A DNA stretch of 64,000 nt from Bemisia tabaci (lineage: Eukaryota; Arthropoda; Insecta; Hemiptera; Aleyrodidae): the NCBI RefSeq assembly GCF_918797505.1, contig NC_092793.1, forward strand, positions 74,273,912 through 74,337,911, given 5' to 3'. Within the stretch, counting starts at the first letter, position 1. Each line of letters starts with the position of its first letter. Under the pieces are notes generated by a model. The model was not told the origin of the DNA. It searched no databases and worked only from the letters and a program-made list of their open reading frames with translations. A program made the translations under genes and the position numbers. This document shows, piece after piece, positions 1-10,565 of this stretch.

Positions 1-540
1 TTTGAATTCAAATCGATGAGACTGAGGTCTCGGAGTTTTGAGACTGTTATTGAGCAAGGACATTATGTCCGTATTTTATTTTTAATTTGGCTCATGTACG
101 AGCGCTTGATCCATATTTGAATTCCTTTGTTTTTAGATGGGTGAGACAGATCTTCCGAAGCATTTAGTGGAAGGTCGTGATCATTTTACGCGGGCGAGAC
201 TGATTTTTTGAAATCGGGTCCTGTGATTTTTTCGAGGAATTCCATCGAAGGCCGTAGTTCATGCCTCTAAACATCATACGTTATTACCGCAATCATTAAC
301 ACGTGGATCGAGGAATCCTTTTCCCCAGACCGAATCAAAATTTAGTTGATTGGTAGAGAGAATGAATAGCGAGTAAATCACTCCTTGAGAAGGTACCAGG
401 CTGGGTTAATTTAGTGAGAATTTCACAAAAATGCCAAGTTACGGAAAAAAATTAAAGTAAGTAACTACAATTTCTCAGCAATTTCTCTCTTCAATACATT
501 CACTTGACGAGAACAATTCAATTTTAACTAGATGACTTGT
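1..540. other. No recognisable feature
   Basis: Ordinary AT-rich sequence. No open reading frame with family-like residues and no inverted repeat pair was found here. Confidence 0.5.
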
Positions 541-544
541 CGAC

Positions 545-640
545 GATAAAACTACCAGACCAAGTATCTCGGTTTGCGACGTTCTGGACTTCCTGTCATA
601 CTAATTTTTTGGATGGAAAACCACGCAACATCAATTCTAC
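545..640. repeat. Partial copy of the TCGACGGTGAA MITE family
   Basis: The stretch beginning ACTACCAGACCAAGTATCTC and running through a GACTTCCTGTCATACTA block matches one half of the complete copies at 808-1072 and 55261-55523. Only one end is present, so this is a truncated copy, possibly cut by the tandem repeat that follows. Confidence 0.5.
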
Positions 641-654
641 AAAACTTCAATCTC

Positions 655-795
655 CGATCAGCGCTTGCAAGACTGCAGTAATACTTCATGCATTGCGCCA
701 AACAAAGCGGTCGGCGTTAAACGCATGTTAGCGCCTACTAGACCGCATGAATACTTCTCGCATTGCACCAAAAGCAATGAGAGAGTTATTTGCGA
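655..795. repeat. Two diverged units of a dispersed minisatellite
   Basis: Two units start with GCGCTTGCAAGACTGC and GCGCCTACTAGACCGC and each continues into a block like ATACTTCATGCATTGCGCC. The same unit forms short tandem arrays inside two hAT-like elements at about 32680-32890 and 43800-44035. This stretch may therefore be the remains of a third element whose ends are lost. Confidence 0.6.
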
Positions 796-807
796 TAAAA
801 GGGTAAA

Positions 808-1072
808 TATCGACGGTGAAGACGACTACCAGACTACGTATCTTGGTTTGCGACGTTGCAAACTTCCTGTCATACTATAATTTTTAAATGGAAAACTACT
901 CAACGTTACTTCTTGAAAACTTCCATGTTTTTCCCCTCTGTGCGAGGGAAACTCAGAGAAAATTTCAAGAAATGATATTGATTTGTTCTCCTTTAATAAA
1001 ATAAAATGGGTGCGGAGATTTTTAAAGGCTGCAAACGAGATACGTGGTCTGGTGGTTTCACCGTCGATATGC
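808..1072. mobile_element. MITE with TCGACGGTGAA terminal inverted repeats
   Basis: The left end reads TATCGACGGTGAA and the right end TTCACCGTCGATA. Both are followed inward by a match to ACTACCAxACxACGTATCT. The second complete copy is at 55261-55523 and a partial one at 545-640. At about 265 bp with no coding capacity it is non-autonomous. No clear target duplication was identified, so the superfamily is open. Confidence 0.75.
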
Positions 1073-1201
1073 ACTGGGATGCTTAATTTTTCCCCTTGTA
1101 GTGGCGAATTTGCACGTTGGCAAAACTGTTTTTCTTCCATTAAAATCCATTAAAAATATCGATTTTAATTTTGTCTCAGCAAGAATCGATTGTTTTCCAT
1201 A

Positions 1202-1378
1202 CACTGAAGAAAAAAAGTTCCAGGCTATATAAACATATACCGTTCCGGATGCTGGAGCCGTAGCTTAGATTGCTTCGGGTGCTGCAGCCGGAGCTTTCGG
1301 CCTCTGAACCTGGAACGCGGACGATATGTCTATGTAGCCCGTAAGTACGGCTTCCACGGCCGGGGTTTTTTTTCAGTG
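1202..1378. mobile_element. Short TA-flanked MITE (CACTGAA termini)
   Basis: The termini CACTGAAGAAAAAAA and TTTTTTTTCAGTG are inverted repeats, with TA on both outer sides as in Tc1/mariner-type target duplications. The 177-bp body is GC-richer than its surroundings and includes CTTTCGGCCTCTGAACC. A related body with only the right terminus lies at 33285-33423. There is no coding capacity. Confidence 0.7.
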
Positions 1379-1742
1379 TACATGTATAAGTGGAAAAACA
1401 GTGATGCCAAATTTCAAGAATCGCCTCTGCTGTTGATCCATCGCAACAGGTCGACAACACTGGGCGACTGTCTCCCGACCCCGAGTCCAGCAGGATTGAC
1501 ATTTGCGCCTCACTTGAGACCTGGGAATTAATACCACTCATTAGTCCTCCCCACCCCTCCACCCCTCTCGACCCAAGAATCTTCAGGAAAAGTGGATGTA
1601 ACCTTGAATTGCTGTGCATTTTTCAAAACCAAAGGACTGCTTTTCTACGAAACTCACTGTTGCCAAAGGTCCGTAAAATGTAATTAATTTCCATTCCATC
1701 GCGTAAATAATTGTTTATTTTATTTTTAAATTACCTCATATA

Positions 1743-1981
1743 CACGGCAAAAATTAAATTGCTGATTTCACAGTTCAAATGCTAACAAAAGTGACTGCAA
1801 TGTTTCAATGTAGATTTTACAACAAAAAAATGCTACTTTAACCACCCCCGTGGTTATATTAGCTTACAGTAGTGGTTAAAGTAGCATTTTGAATTATTAA
1901 ATGTAGTGAAATCTACTTTATATATTGCAGTCACTTTTTTTAGCTACTGAATTGTTAAATCAGTAATTGATTTTTTCCGTG
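1743..1981. mobile_element. TA-flanked MITE (CACGG termini), copy 1
   Basis: The element starts CACGGCAAAAATTAAATTGC and ends TTTTTTCCGTG, flanked by TA on both sides. Its interior is itself nearly palindromic: AAAGTGACTGCAATGT and TGCAGTCACTTTTTTT face each other across TGCTACTTTAACCAC. The copy at 11276-11506 has the same ends and interior. Length is 239 bp with no coding capacity. Confidence 0.85.
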
Positions 1982-2216
1982 TACGACTACGTTCTGTGAT
2001 TTAGAACATTTGAACCGCGGAAGCTTCAGTTTGGCTTCCTATTTTTGAGAGTTTTTGTGCCGAAATATTTTTATGCAACCGTTTTCCGTGCAATGGTCTC
2101 ATTACCTACATATTAAGGTCCCTTTCTCATGGAGAATCTCATTTTCTTTGGGGCAGTAAAATCTGACTCGTCAAAACGCAAATCGCCAGGAATTGAAATT
2201 AATATACAAAAAAATT

Positions 2217-2433
2217 TAAGACAATAAGTTGAAATTTTTTTAGCAAACGTGCGTTAAAAATCAGCATAAAACTGAAAATCTCAATACAGAGGGAAAATGT
2301 TCATAATTTTCCCTCAAAGAGATACACTGTTTGGCGCAACACTAGTAACAATTTTTTCCCTCTGTTTTGATATTTTCAGCTTTATGTTGATTATTAACGC
2401 ACGTTGGATAAAAAATTCCAACTTACTGTCTTA
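2217..2433. mobile_element. Palindromic MITE
   Basis: A left arm starting AAGACAATAAGTTG and containing AACGTGCGTTAA and CAGAGGGAAAA is repeated inverted at the right end (TTAACGCACGTT, CAACTTACTGTCTT). The arms are about 80 bp each and cover most of the 217-bp element. The short frame inside it is not a gene. Confidence 0.75.
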
Positions 2434-3092
2434 CGACCCGTGCGTCCACCGCAATCCAGCTTGTGAGAAAAATTTAACTAAGTTTGATTAGTGCCGATTG
2501 ATAACTACTATGTCAATGTTGCCTAATGAGGTGATAATAGTGTACGGAATAAAATATCGATACGTATTATTTTCACTCGTGAGACTCCAATATGATTTCA
2601 ATTTATTTCGATTCTTCCTTTTACTTCAGAGCGTTGAAGACAGAATTCAGAGTTCTTCAGGCAAGTTCTCTTCTACGAGAAACCAGCGGAGACCATCAAC
2701 GGAGTCCGTGTGCACACCATGCTGAGACCGATAAATTAATTTCTAGTTAAAATCACCACGAGGATGCTCCGATCTTGGGCTACTGATTTCATTCGATAGT
2801 TTCCCCGCTGTGGATACCCCGGATCGATGTATCGAATAGAGGTCTCGATTTGAATTCTATTCGGCGAAATGAGGCTATTTATCACCCTTCGCGGGCCGCA
2901 TGAAATATGAGTCCAAAAGTTAATATTCAAATCGTCCTCACGTTCGCGGTATTTTGAGAAGGGGTCCTCGGATTTTACATCTTTCCCCGCGGTTTTTTAA
3001 TTTGTTTGACAAATTGGATTTTGGGCGCGGTGGACATCCGTCATAGTGATCGCCGAACAAACAAGCGGTAGGTTTATCTTCCTCGCGAGTTT
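2434..3092. other. No recognisable feature
   Basis: Unremarkable intergenic sequence between two inverted-repeat elements. The small open frames here have no family-like residues. Confidence 0.4.
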
Positions 3093-3806
3093 TAGTCCAG
3101 GCGCCTGGTAAGTCTACCTGGAATTTTGGGTACACAGCGATTTTTTTGGCCTACTTTATGTTTTTTGGGTCGCTGAATCCGAATCCGAAGTTTCCGCACG
3201 CGTATCTGGTGAGCATTTTCCGCTATTTTGAAAAAATGGCCTAAAAAGGCCTCTTTTTGCGGTTTTTTTGATATAGCGGCTACGGATGAGGAAAAGCCCC
3301 GGATTTAGCTAATGTTTTGAATAGCTGACAAAATTTGGAAGAAAATGGTGTATACATATGTTAGGTTTGCTTAAAAATTGAGGAAGATACAGCATCGTGA
3401 ACATCGCGCCTATTCACGTTTTCGCGGCGCACCCGTCAACGCGCGATCCGGCTCGCTGCGGTCAGCCAAGTTCCGAAGCGTTCTAAAGTTCCGAAATCCG
3501 AGGTTCCTCAATTTTTGAGCAAACCTAGCATATTCATATACCATTTTCTTCCAAATTTTGTCAGCTATTCAAAACATTAGCTAAATCCGGGACTTTTCCT
3601 CATCCGTAGCCGCTATATTAAAAAATCCGCAAAAAAAGGCCTTTTTAGGCCATTTTTTCAAAATAGCGGAAAATGCTCACCAGATACGCGTGCGGAAACT
3701 TCAGATTCGGATTCAGCGACCCAAAAAACATAAAGTAAGCCAAAAAAATCGCTGTGTACCCAAAATTCCAGGTAGCCTCATTTTTAGCTACCAGGCGCCT
3801 GGACTA
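3093..3806. mobile_element. Foldback element with about 300-bp inverted arms
   Basis: The outer ends are TAGTCCAGGCGCCTGG and its inverse. The arms, roughly 3093-3385 and 3504-3806, match almost base for base: blocks such as AAATTTTGTCAGCTATTC and ACGCGTGCGGAAACTTC are inverse partners of left-arm blocks. The 118-bp spacer (about 3386-3503) is GC-rich and unrelated to the arms. There is no coding capacity. This is a foldback or MITE-type structure, and its transcript would form a long hairpin. Confidence 0.85.
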
Positions 3807-4276
3807 TTTTCCTGTTCTGAGACTGAGGACTGCCTGCGGGTCTTGTGCTTACCGCTTACCTCTCGCCACGACAAACTAACCTCTAACCGGTAGAAGCCGC
3901 GATGAAAAACTGTTTAAACTTTAGATGGGAATATTTTGACCCTTCTTTTCGGCTCTTCGTTTGTTTAACTAACTCTGAGTAGGCTCAGTAAGATGGTTAA
4001 GTTTTCTCCTAAGGAGCCGATTCCTGTAAAACCGAAAATATCCCTAAAATAATTTTCAAATATTTGAAGCTTGCTATTATGCTAAATTCGAAAGTATTTT
4101 TTTTTTTTTTCAATGTTTGGACATTGTTGAAACATTTAATATTTGTTAAGTAAGTTTTTATAATACTTGCATGAGTGCATTTTTTAAATACTCATTGTTG
4201 TCACTAGATAAGTTTGAAATATTATTTTGAAATATGTTTTTAATAACATTGAGATAAAAGTAATTTACGAATCACT

Positions 4277-4310
<34 letters not shown>

Positions 4311-4453
4311 AAGGTCATTTAATGTTTAACTCAACAATTCCAAATTTAAAGTTGATTAATGCAGTACAAAACAAGCAAGAATCCTCGAAGATTCAACGAA
4401 TCTGATAACCCTTTGAATATAATATCGACTACCTGATTCTGTCCTCGGTCTCT

Positions 4454-4508
<55 letters not shown>

Positions 4509-5387
4509 GGGGGGGCAAAGAAAGTAAGGATTTAGAAGATATCCCTAAAAAGATATTTTTCAGAAATATCTCGTTGAAGGAATCAAAGGCATCGGAATCA
4601 TGCACTATGCGTGAATTAAGTTACGATTAATTGCACTAATTTTCCTCCAGAGAACAAAATGCGCTGAATCATGAGCTCAACGGACACTTTCCTCCTCAAA
4701 GCGAGGAAACCATTCGAAACGATTATTGTCACCTGAAAGAAAGGATCTCGCGACAACGAGCAGCGACGTTCTTAACCCTGTGCTCCGTAATTTCAAAAGC
4801 GTGAAATCTCATCGCGGAATCCGCCGGTGCCAAAATCATAAAGGAAAAGTTCTTTCTCGGTGTACATGTACAAGCGTAATTGAGCGACTTGGCAGGGCGG
4901 CAGCAGAGAGATCAGGCCAAAAGTCTCCATACGACGCTATTTACGCATGCCTGCAGGAGAGACGGGGTGACTGGAGGTGAAAAATGTCACGTTTCAGATT
5001 GCAGCGGGGAGAAGACCCAGAAAAACCTCCTGGGAAACTCGCGAGCAATGCGGGGCCGAGGTGTCGTCGCGCAAAAACCTACATTCGTAGAATTCGAATC
5101 TGACATTATGAAAGTGCCCCCCCCCCCCCCCCGCTTCGGCTGGAAAGCAAGCTTGGAGCCAAGGTAAGGAGGCCCTTGAAAAGCGGTGATATCGCAAGTC
5201 TGGGAGCCGTGCGCATATAATCGCAACGAGGTATCGAACATGTTTGGCTAAATTACATGTCGCACTTCAAACTTTGGGGAAAACGCCATTACGTTCAGAG
5301 GCACGCTTAAGCCGTTCCTTTTTAAAGAACTCATTTTGCAAACGTAAAACAAAAGTTTGAAGTATGCGAACACGAAATATTCGATTC
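3807..5387. other. Intergenic sequence with long homopolymer runs
   Basis: Holds an A run at 4283-4308, a 53-base T run at 4455-4507 followed directly by nine G, and a C run at 5117-5132. The T run followed by G could be the reverse-strand tail of a retroposed sequence, but no body was recognised. No genes were recognised. Confidence 0.5.
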
Positions 5388-5395
5388 GATGCAGT

Positions 5396-6818
5396 CAGGC
5401 TCGGACTGGCCATAAGGCCAATCTGCCATTGGCAGATACGTCGCCTTGGCAAGCCGAGAAGGCGCCCCTCTGACACATAGCAAAATAAGAAGAGAAAAAA
5501 AATTACGATCGAGAATATATGCGGAAAATTTCTCAAATGAACGGAAGAAGAGAGAGCTAGGAGTAGAGAAAGGTGTTTTTACGCATGACAGTGGTGGATA
5601 GTGGTGGACAGAGGTTCAATAACTACTTTCTGAAGCGTAAATACTTTTCTGTGAAATTTCCACCTTTTTGTTAACACACAGGCGCTTTATCATACCCCTC
5701 CCTCATTCGCTATGTGTAACTCCCTCAGAAGCGATGGTCGGTTCGAATTTTAGACGTACGCACCCTTTATAGACCTCTTGAGAGACCTTTTAACATATTT
5801 CTTCCTTTTCAAAATGACTATTGATTTGGACATACCATAGCATGTCTCGGGAAAACTTAACCTTTATTTATCTCGAAATTAAAAAAATAAGAGACATCTA
5901 AACTGTAAACGCGATACAACTATTCGCGCAAGATGGATGTCCACATTGCATAATTATGATAAATGTAAGACGCGATGGCGTGAGTCGTGAACTCGCAATG
6001 CTCTGCTCTATACTGCTAGTTTGAAGCACCATTACGAATAAGACAAACTTAAACGAACACAATATGGAAGTAAAGCGAGGGAAATGATGATCGTTAACGA
6101 CGGCGCAGAGATACAACTATTCGTACTTGATGGATGTCCGTGCTGCATCTGAAAAATTGAAGGCGCGATGACGCGAAGCGTGAGCTCTTAATGCTCTGCT
6201 TGCTGTCAATGAGGAGTCAAGATTCGGTATAGGAAAGTTATAGAAGAGACCCGAACTCATCTCCTACCTTCGGCTGTGTTACTCACGTAGTGCTTGAAGC
6301 ACAATTACGAATAAGACAAACGCAAACAAACACAATACGCGAAGTGTGAGCTCTCAATTGCGGTGTCGCTCAGATTCGGAAAAAAAGTTAAAAAAGAGGC
6401 CCAAGTACGTCTTTCCTATCTTCGGCTGTGTTGATACTGGTTCCCTCTTCTTTTTTCAGGTTCTTGTCTGATTCTTTTTTATGATGGATTTGCAGACCCT
6501 CGCCTTAGCTCTTGTAAACCGCAGCACCTACTCGGTTCTTTTGGAAATAATGGTGCTTGGATGCGTCTGGTGGCTTTAATTTTCATGTTTTCTATAATTT
6601 CAGAAGTCGGTCGGTTACTTCAATGCGTTCAATTTTGCGATTTTTACTCTGTACGCCTAATAAACTTTGAACCTGAAAATAGCGTAAACTTTTTGCTGCT
6701 TTGCCAAAATTTTCTGGACCCCTCTCCACGTAGGGGATGCCCTACCAGGAAATATCACATTACGCTCCTTTAACCAGCCAAGGATCTACGCCCTCAGATA
6801 CGAGCCAGTCCGACCCTG
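5396..6818. mobile_element. Non-autonomous hAT-like element, family GGCTCGGACTGGCC, copy 1
   Basis: The left end is CAGGCTCGGACTGGCC and the right end ends GCCAGTCCGACCCTG, an imperfect inverted pair. Flanking sequences are GATGCAGT (5388-5395) and TATGCAGT (6819-6826), an 8-bp target duplication with one mismatch, which is the hAT pattern. The interior holds two to three diverged direct repeats of a block containing ATACAACTATTCGxxCxxGATGGA followed by GGCGTGAG or ACGCGAAGCGTGAGCTC. No transposase frame is visible. The shorter copy is at 53816-55057. Confidence 0.85.
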
Positions 6819-6826
6819 TATGCAGT

Positions 6827-7449
6827 CTAATCGAACGGTAAATTTTCGCGTTCGCATACTTTCATCCTTGATCCAAGTTTTACTCGACGATATTTCTTTT
6901 AATGAAGAGCTGACACGTGCGTGCTATTTCTCGTGTTCCCATTGAGACAACCGCGGCCTGACACCTCCCCCTCCCCTCCAATTCGTAAACTTTTACCGCT
7001 CATATTTACAGAAAATGTTGGTTGCTTTTTCTTACTGTGTGACATTGTAAAAATATTCTCAGATCATAGAATTTTACAGAATTAGCACATGGAAAATCTT
7101 GTGAATATTCGATCTCCGGATGGCAACGACGGAGGACGGGGACTCGGAGATTTTCTCTGAGAATGCAGGGACTACGTGAGTCGGGGCTTTTCATTTACGC
7201 GAAGACAGAGCCTCGCGAGGCCGCGTCTACACTGTCTAGCTCCGCCGATAAATCTGCCAGTCGGCATGGCACGCCGCGGCGCGCGCTCTCACCGCTCCGC
7301 GCTTGTCCAGTGGGAACTTTCAGCTTTTCCCGTTTTCCCACCGCGATGCAACGCTGTCAGCAGTTGCAGCTGTCACCGGGCGGCTTCCATGCTTTAATAC
7401 CGTTCTGGTCTCCTACGTAATTCTTCTAAGAGCTCTCATGCCGCATGTA
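6827..7449. other. No recognisable feature
   Basis: Contains a moderately GC-rich patch (about 7190-7400) with overlapping short frames on the plus strand but no recognisable protein family. Confidence 0.4.
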
Positions 7450-8412
7450 CGAGGTCTGTTAGATTAGAAACCGGATTTTGGTCATAACTAGCCCACAATG
7501 CGTCCGAATTAGGTTTTCTTGAGCTTTCCTGATAGCTGGAAATATACTTAAGAACGCTACGTTCACAGATTTTGTTTATTTTGATTAGTGTTTATTCTGT
7601 GTCATCTTGAATACGAGTAAGTCAGGTACGTTTTGCGATTTTCATCATGCGATCACTGATAGAGCAAAGATTCAACATTAAATTTTTTTTTAAACTCTGT
7701 ATACCTTGTACCGAAACTTTTGGTATATACTGAGTAAAGTTTACCATGATCATTGTGCGAGATGTTCCCACTGTTTTGAATGGGTTAAACGATTCAAAAC
7801 TGGTCAGGAGTTCGTCAAAGATGAGGAGCATGGGAATCGACTCTCAACGGCAACTGACATTTGTCACGTGAAAGAAGTTCGGGCAAAAAAGCTCGAAAAT
7901 GGTCGTTTCGAGCTTGTTGAACAGAGTAATATTTCTGAAGGCTCTGTACATACAATTTTGATAGAATATGTGAACACGCATCGAGTTTCAGGTACATTTG
8001 CCCCTTGATTGTTGTCCGTTGAACGAAAATCCAACCAAATGTCAATTTCCCTTTAGCTGCTTGAACGTTCCAACAATGATCGTACATTTTTGGATAGGAT
8101 AATTTCGGTGACAATACTTTAGTGTACGGCTACGATTGGAGACGAAACTCCAATCGTCCTTGTGGGTTGAAAAATGTAGTGCAAGACCGAAAAAAGAGAG
8201 ACAAGTTGGGTGAAACATAAAAATCGCAAAACACCCTTGAGGTTGCCTTACTTCAAGCCACATACCAACGAAGCTGATTAGGATTTTTCAAATTTGTGAA
8301 CGTAGCGTTCTTAAATATATTTTCAGCTATCAGAAAAGCTCAAGAAAACGTGATTTGGACGCATTGTGGGCTAGTTATGACCAAAATCCGGTTTCTAATC
8401 TAACAGACCTCG
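7450..8412 (+). mobile_element. Mariner-like element, internally deleted, with long terminal inverted repeats
   Basis: The ends CGAGGTCTGTTAGATTAG and its inverse are flanked by TA at 7448-7449 and 8413-8414. The terminal inverted repeats run for about 120 bp (7450-7571 against 8290-8412) with few mismatches, much longer than the roughly 30 bp usual for mariner. Between them lie broken pieces of a mariner-family transposase (see 7706-8220). At 963 bp it is shorter than a typical full element of about 1.3 kb and cannot be autonomous. Confidence 0.9.
7706..8220 (+). pseudogene. Degenerate mariner transposase
   Basis: The plus-strand frame at 7706-8008 reads FEWVKRFKTGQEFVKDEE and later SNISEGSVHTIL, which are the helix-turn-helix segments of mariner transposases (known family patterns FxWxxRFKxGxxxxxDxxRxGRPST and xGISxGSVxxIL). 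The frame then breaks. At about 8098-8148 a different frame reads FGDNTLVYGYD, the relic of the GDETWVYGYD block holding the first catalytic aspartate; here N follows the D where E is usual. The central and C-terminal parts are missing or frameshifted. It lies inside the TIR-bounded element at 7450-8412 and is certainly inactive. Confidence 0.85.
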
Positions 8413-8505
8413 TACATTCGGGCCCGTCGAAAAGGGCGCAGAAAGTACGCATATGCGAGAGGCGCCAACTAGTCGGAGTGCCAAAATTTCCTCGATCGTT
8501 TTCCA

Positions 8506-9258
8506 GAGACAAGAGACCCTCCACTGGCCTCCTATAGAGTACCTATATCGAGAGAGTATGGCCACTCGGCCCCATGGAGAGGCTTAGGACCCAAAAATGG
8601 CGGTGCTTTGTTTTGGTTTTTGTGGATGGGAGGGGGGTCATTGCCAACTTTTGACGGTTATCACCAACCGCACTTGCTGCCAACCTTACCACATCTAAGA
8701 TAATTTTTCTCAAAAATTGCACACGATTAGTCTTAAAAATATGTAAAGATGTCGCAATAGTGCATTTGAGTAAATTTCTCGTTACGATAAGCAAAGAAAA
8801 CTACATTTTGAGTCATTTTGCATTACATTAATTTATGGCGTCCGCCATTTTTGGGTCCTAAGGGCTCCATTTAGCCTAAGATGGCTTAGCCAATCAGAGG
8901 TGGTAACCCCAGTGGCCATACTCTCTCAATATAGGTACTCTAGCCTCCTAGCGACAGGTGGAAGCTTTTACTTTCGGGGTTTCAACAATTCCTTATGGAC
9001 AATTATTAGGTAGCAACAGTCATCACCCTAGTTTCGGCTGTTGACCTACCTACATGGTCGATGATGAGCTTCGGGTGACGTCACGAGCCAAACAGCGTTC
9101 CCAAACGGAGGCCATTTTCAGCTTGTTTGCAACACGAAACTGCTAACACGTTGTTAAACATCAACCATGTAGGTAGGTAAGTCAACAGTAGAATGCTGAA
9201 GTCCCGAGAGTAAAAGCTTCCACAATGGCCAAAATACTAGTGGAGGGTCTCTTGTCTC
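8506..9258. mobile_element. MITE (GAGACAAGAGACCCTCC ends) interrupted by a second MITE
   Basis: The termini GAGACAAGAGACCCTCCACT and its inverse bound the element. Next inward come GGTGGAAGCTTTTACTTTCG and its inverse, split from the left terminus by the insertion at 8535-8942. The undisturbed part carries TTCGGGTGACGTCACGAGCC. An uninterrupted, more diverged copy lies at 36612-36902, which confirms the original structure of about 340 bp. Confidence 0.8.
8535..8942. mobile_element. TAGAGTAC-type MITE nested in another MITE
   Basis: The termini read TAGAGTACCTATATCGAG and the inverse CAATATAGGTACTCTA, followed inward by GAGTATGGCCACT. A perfect 8-bp target duplication GCCTCCTA sits at 8527-8534 and 8943-8950. 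Inside, GGACCCAAAAATGGCGG occurs near both ends in opposite orientation, so the TIRs are longer than the outer 35 bp. The 8-bp duplication suggests a hAT- or P-like mover, but no transposase is present. Confidence 0.9.
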
Positions 9259-9774
9259 CGTCTTTTCCCCACATCTCTTGCATCTCTTTAACTACTTCGA
9301 GATTCCAATGTTTATTTCTCTATTTTATCCTCTTTGCAAATGCAAAAGATCCGGAAAATTTTGGGGAATTTCAAAAGCTCCGGGAAAAATTCAGGCACAT
9401 CTCAAAAGCTCCGGAGTTCGGAACTGGTTCCCGGAAGTAGGAGCACTATGATTTGATTTTGTATGAAATTGAGCAACACTGTCGATAACGCGTAACGTCT
9501 GAGGACGCGAAAGCGGGCGCAACAGGTGTAGCGGGCGCGGGGCCTATCGGACGAAAATCAGTGTTGCGGGCATTTCTGAGCGATGCCGGGGTTGTCGCTC
9601 GCCGCGGGACGCGAGTCCCAGGAGTCGCTCCTCACCCAGAGTGGAATTATGAGAAATGTCCCTGCTCCCCGTAATCGAATCGATAGGCATCTCTGCTTTA
9701 TGGCCGCAGCTCGTGCTTTCAGACTCCTTCGACCGACTCCCATGAAAAGTGGATTCGACACGAGTAGAAATCAG
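9259..9774. other. No recognisable feature
   Basis: Ordinary sequence with a GC-rich centre (about 9500-9760). No gene or repeat end was recognised. Confidence 0.4.
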
Positions 9775-10157
9775 TAGAGTACCTTCATAGGGAGAGTATG
9801 GCCTCTGGGTCTCTCTGTAACTCTTTGGATGAAAAAAATGGCGGCGAGTATAGGTGAAGGAAGGTGGCGGAAAGTTGGGGAAGATAGAGGAAGGTGGGGG
9901 AAGGTTGGAGCAGGTTAGAAGGTGTTAATGACAACCTTTTTGTCACCTGATACCAACCAGTCACTGCCAATCTTCAGATTCCAATATCAAACCAAGATGG
10001 CCAAAAATGTTCGTAAATAAGCGTCCTTCCGCAAAAATGAGTAACTTTATGCAAAAACTGAGTCAAATACGTGCTTAAAAAACAAAGGGCCGTAACAATT
10101 ATAATAAATAAAACAATCTGGATAATTTGAATTCATAGGTTGGTTGCCCTTTTGGGC

Positions 10158-10489
10158 CATAGAGTACATAGAGTCGTAATGTAAATGGGAGAGCTGGCGT
10201 CATGTTCTGCTCGACGAATTCCGAGCCCGGTGTGCGCCGAGTTCGGGTCGCTTTTTCGATACATTTTCGATCCAAAATGGCGGTGTGGAATACGTGGTAA
10301 TTCCTATCTCCTTTGTTGTTGTTGTTGTTGTTGTCATCGGATGGCCGGGTACCCGCGTATCGCAAACAATCGATTATGTATCGAAAAAGTGACCCGGCGT
10401 CACACAGGAGTCTCGGAATTCGGGACATGGAAAATGCTTAAAAGTGGCGCCAGCTCTCCCAATTACATTACGACTCTATGTACTCTATG
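10158..10489. mobile_element. Small TIR element nested in a MITE
   Basis: The ends are CATAGAGTACATAGAGTCGT and its inverse, extending through GTAATGTAA and GGGAGAGCTGGCG. The 8-bp duplication TTTTGGGC (9 bp TTTTGGGCC if the border shifts by one) occurs at 10150-10157 and 10490-10497. A related uninterrupted sequence at about 44508 (TTTTTGGGCCCC) shows what the empty site looked like. The interior holds a (GTT)n run at 10313-10334 and pairs of GxATTCCGAGxCCxG-like blocks. No coding capacity. Confidence 0.85.
10313..10334 (+). repeat. (GTT)n microsatellite
   Basis: Seven consecutive TTG/GTT triplets in the loop of the nested element at 10158-10489. Confidence 0.9.
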
Positions 10490-10565
10490 TTTTGGGCCCT
10501 AAATGCTGCATGACCTAACCTCAAAATTACAACCATGTCTGTGCACCTCCTACGTAAGTACTCTA

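Larger units (their letters stand above)
9775..10565. mobile_element. TAGAGTAC-type MITE with a nested element
   Basis: It starts TAGAGTACCTTCATAGGGAG and then GAGTATGGCC, as in the copy at 8535. The right part contains TTTGGGCC and CTGCATGACCTAACC, also found at 44510-44540, and ends near AAGTACTCTA. A separate element occupies 10158-10489. No clean outer target duplication was seen, so the right border is approximate. A purine-rich stretch (about 9850-9915) is made of GGAAGGTGG-like steps. Confidence 0.6.

Noticed and set aside
4455..4516. Poly-T tract followed by G as a retroposon tail
   Set aside because: No retroposon body or target duplication was recognised on either side, so only a homopolymer is reported.
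5738..5760. B-box-like GGTTCGAATTTT as another tRNA-derived element
   Set aside because: No A box at the right distance, and it lies inside the hAT-like element at 5396-6818.
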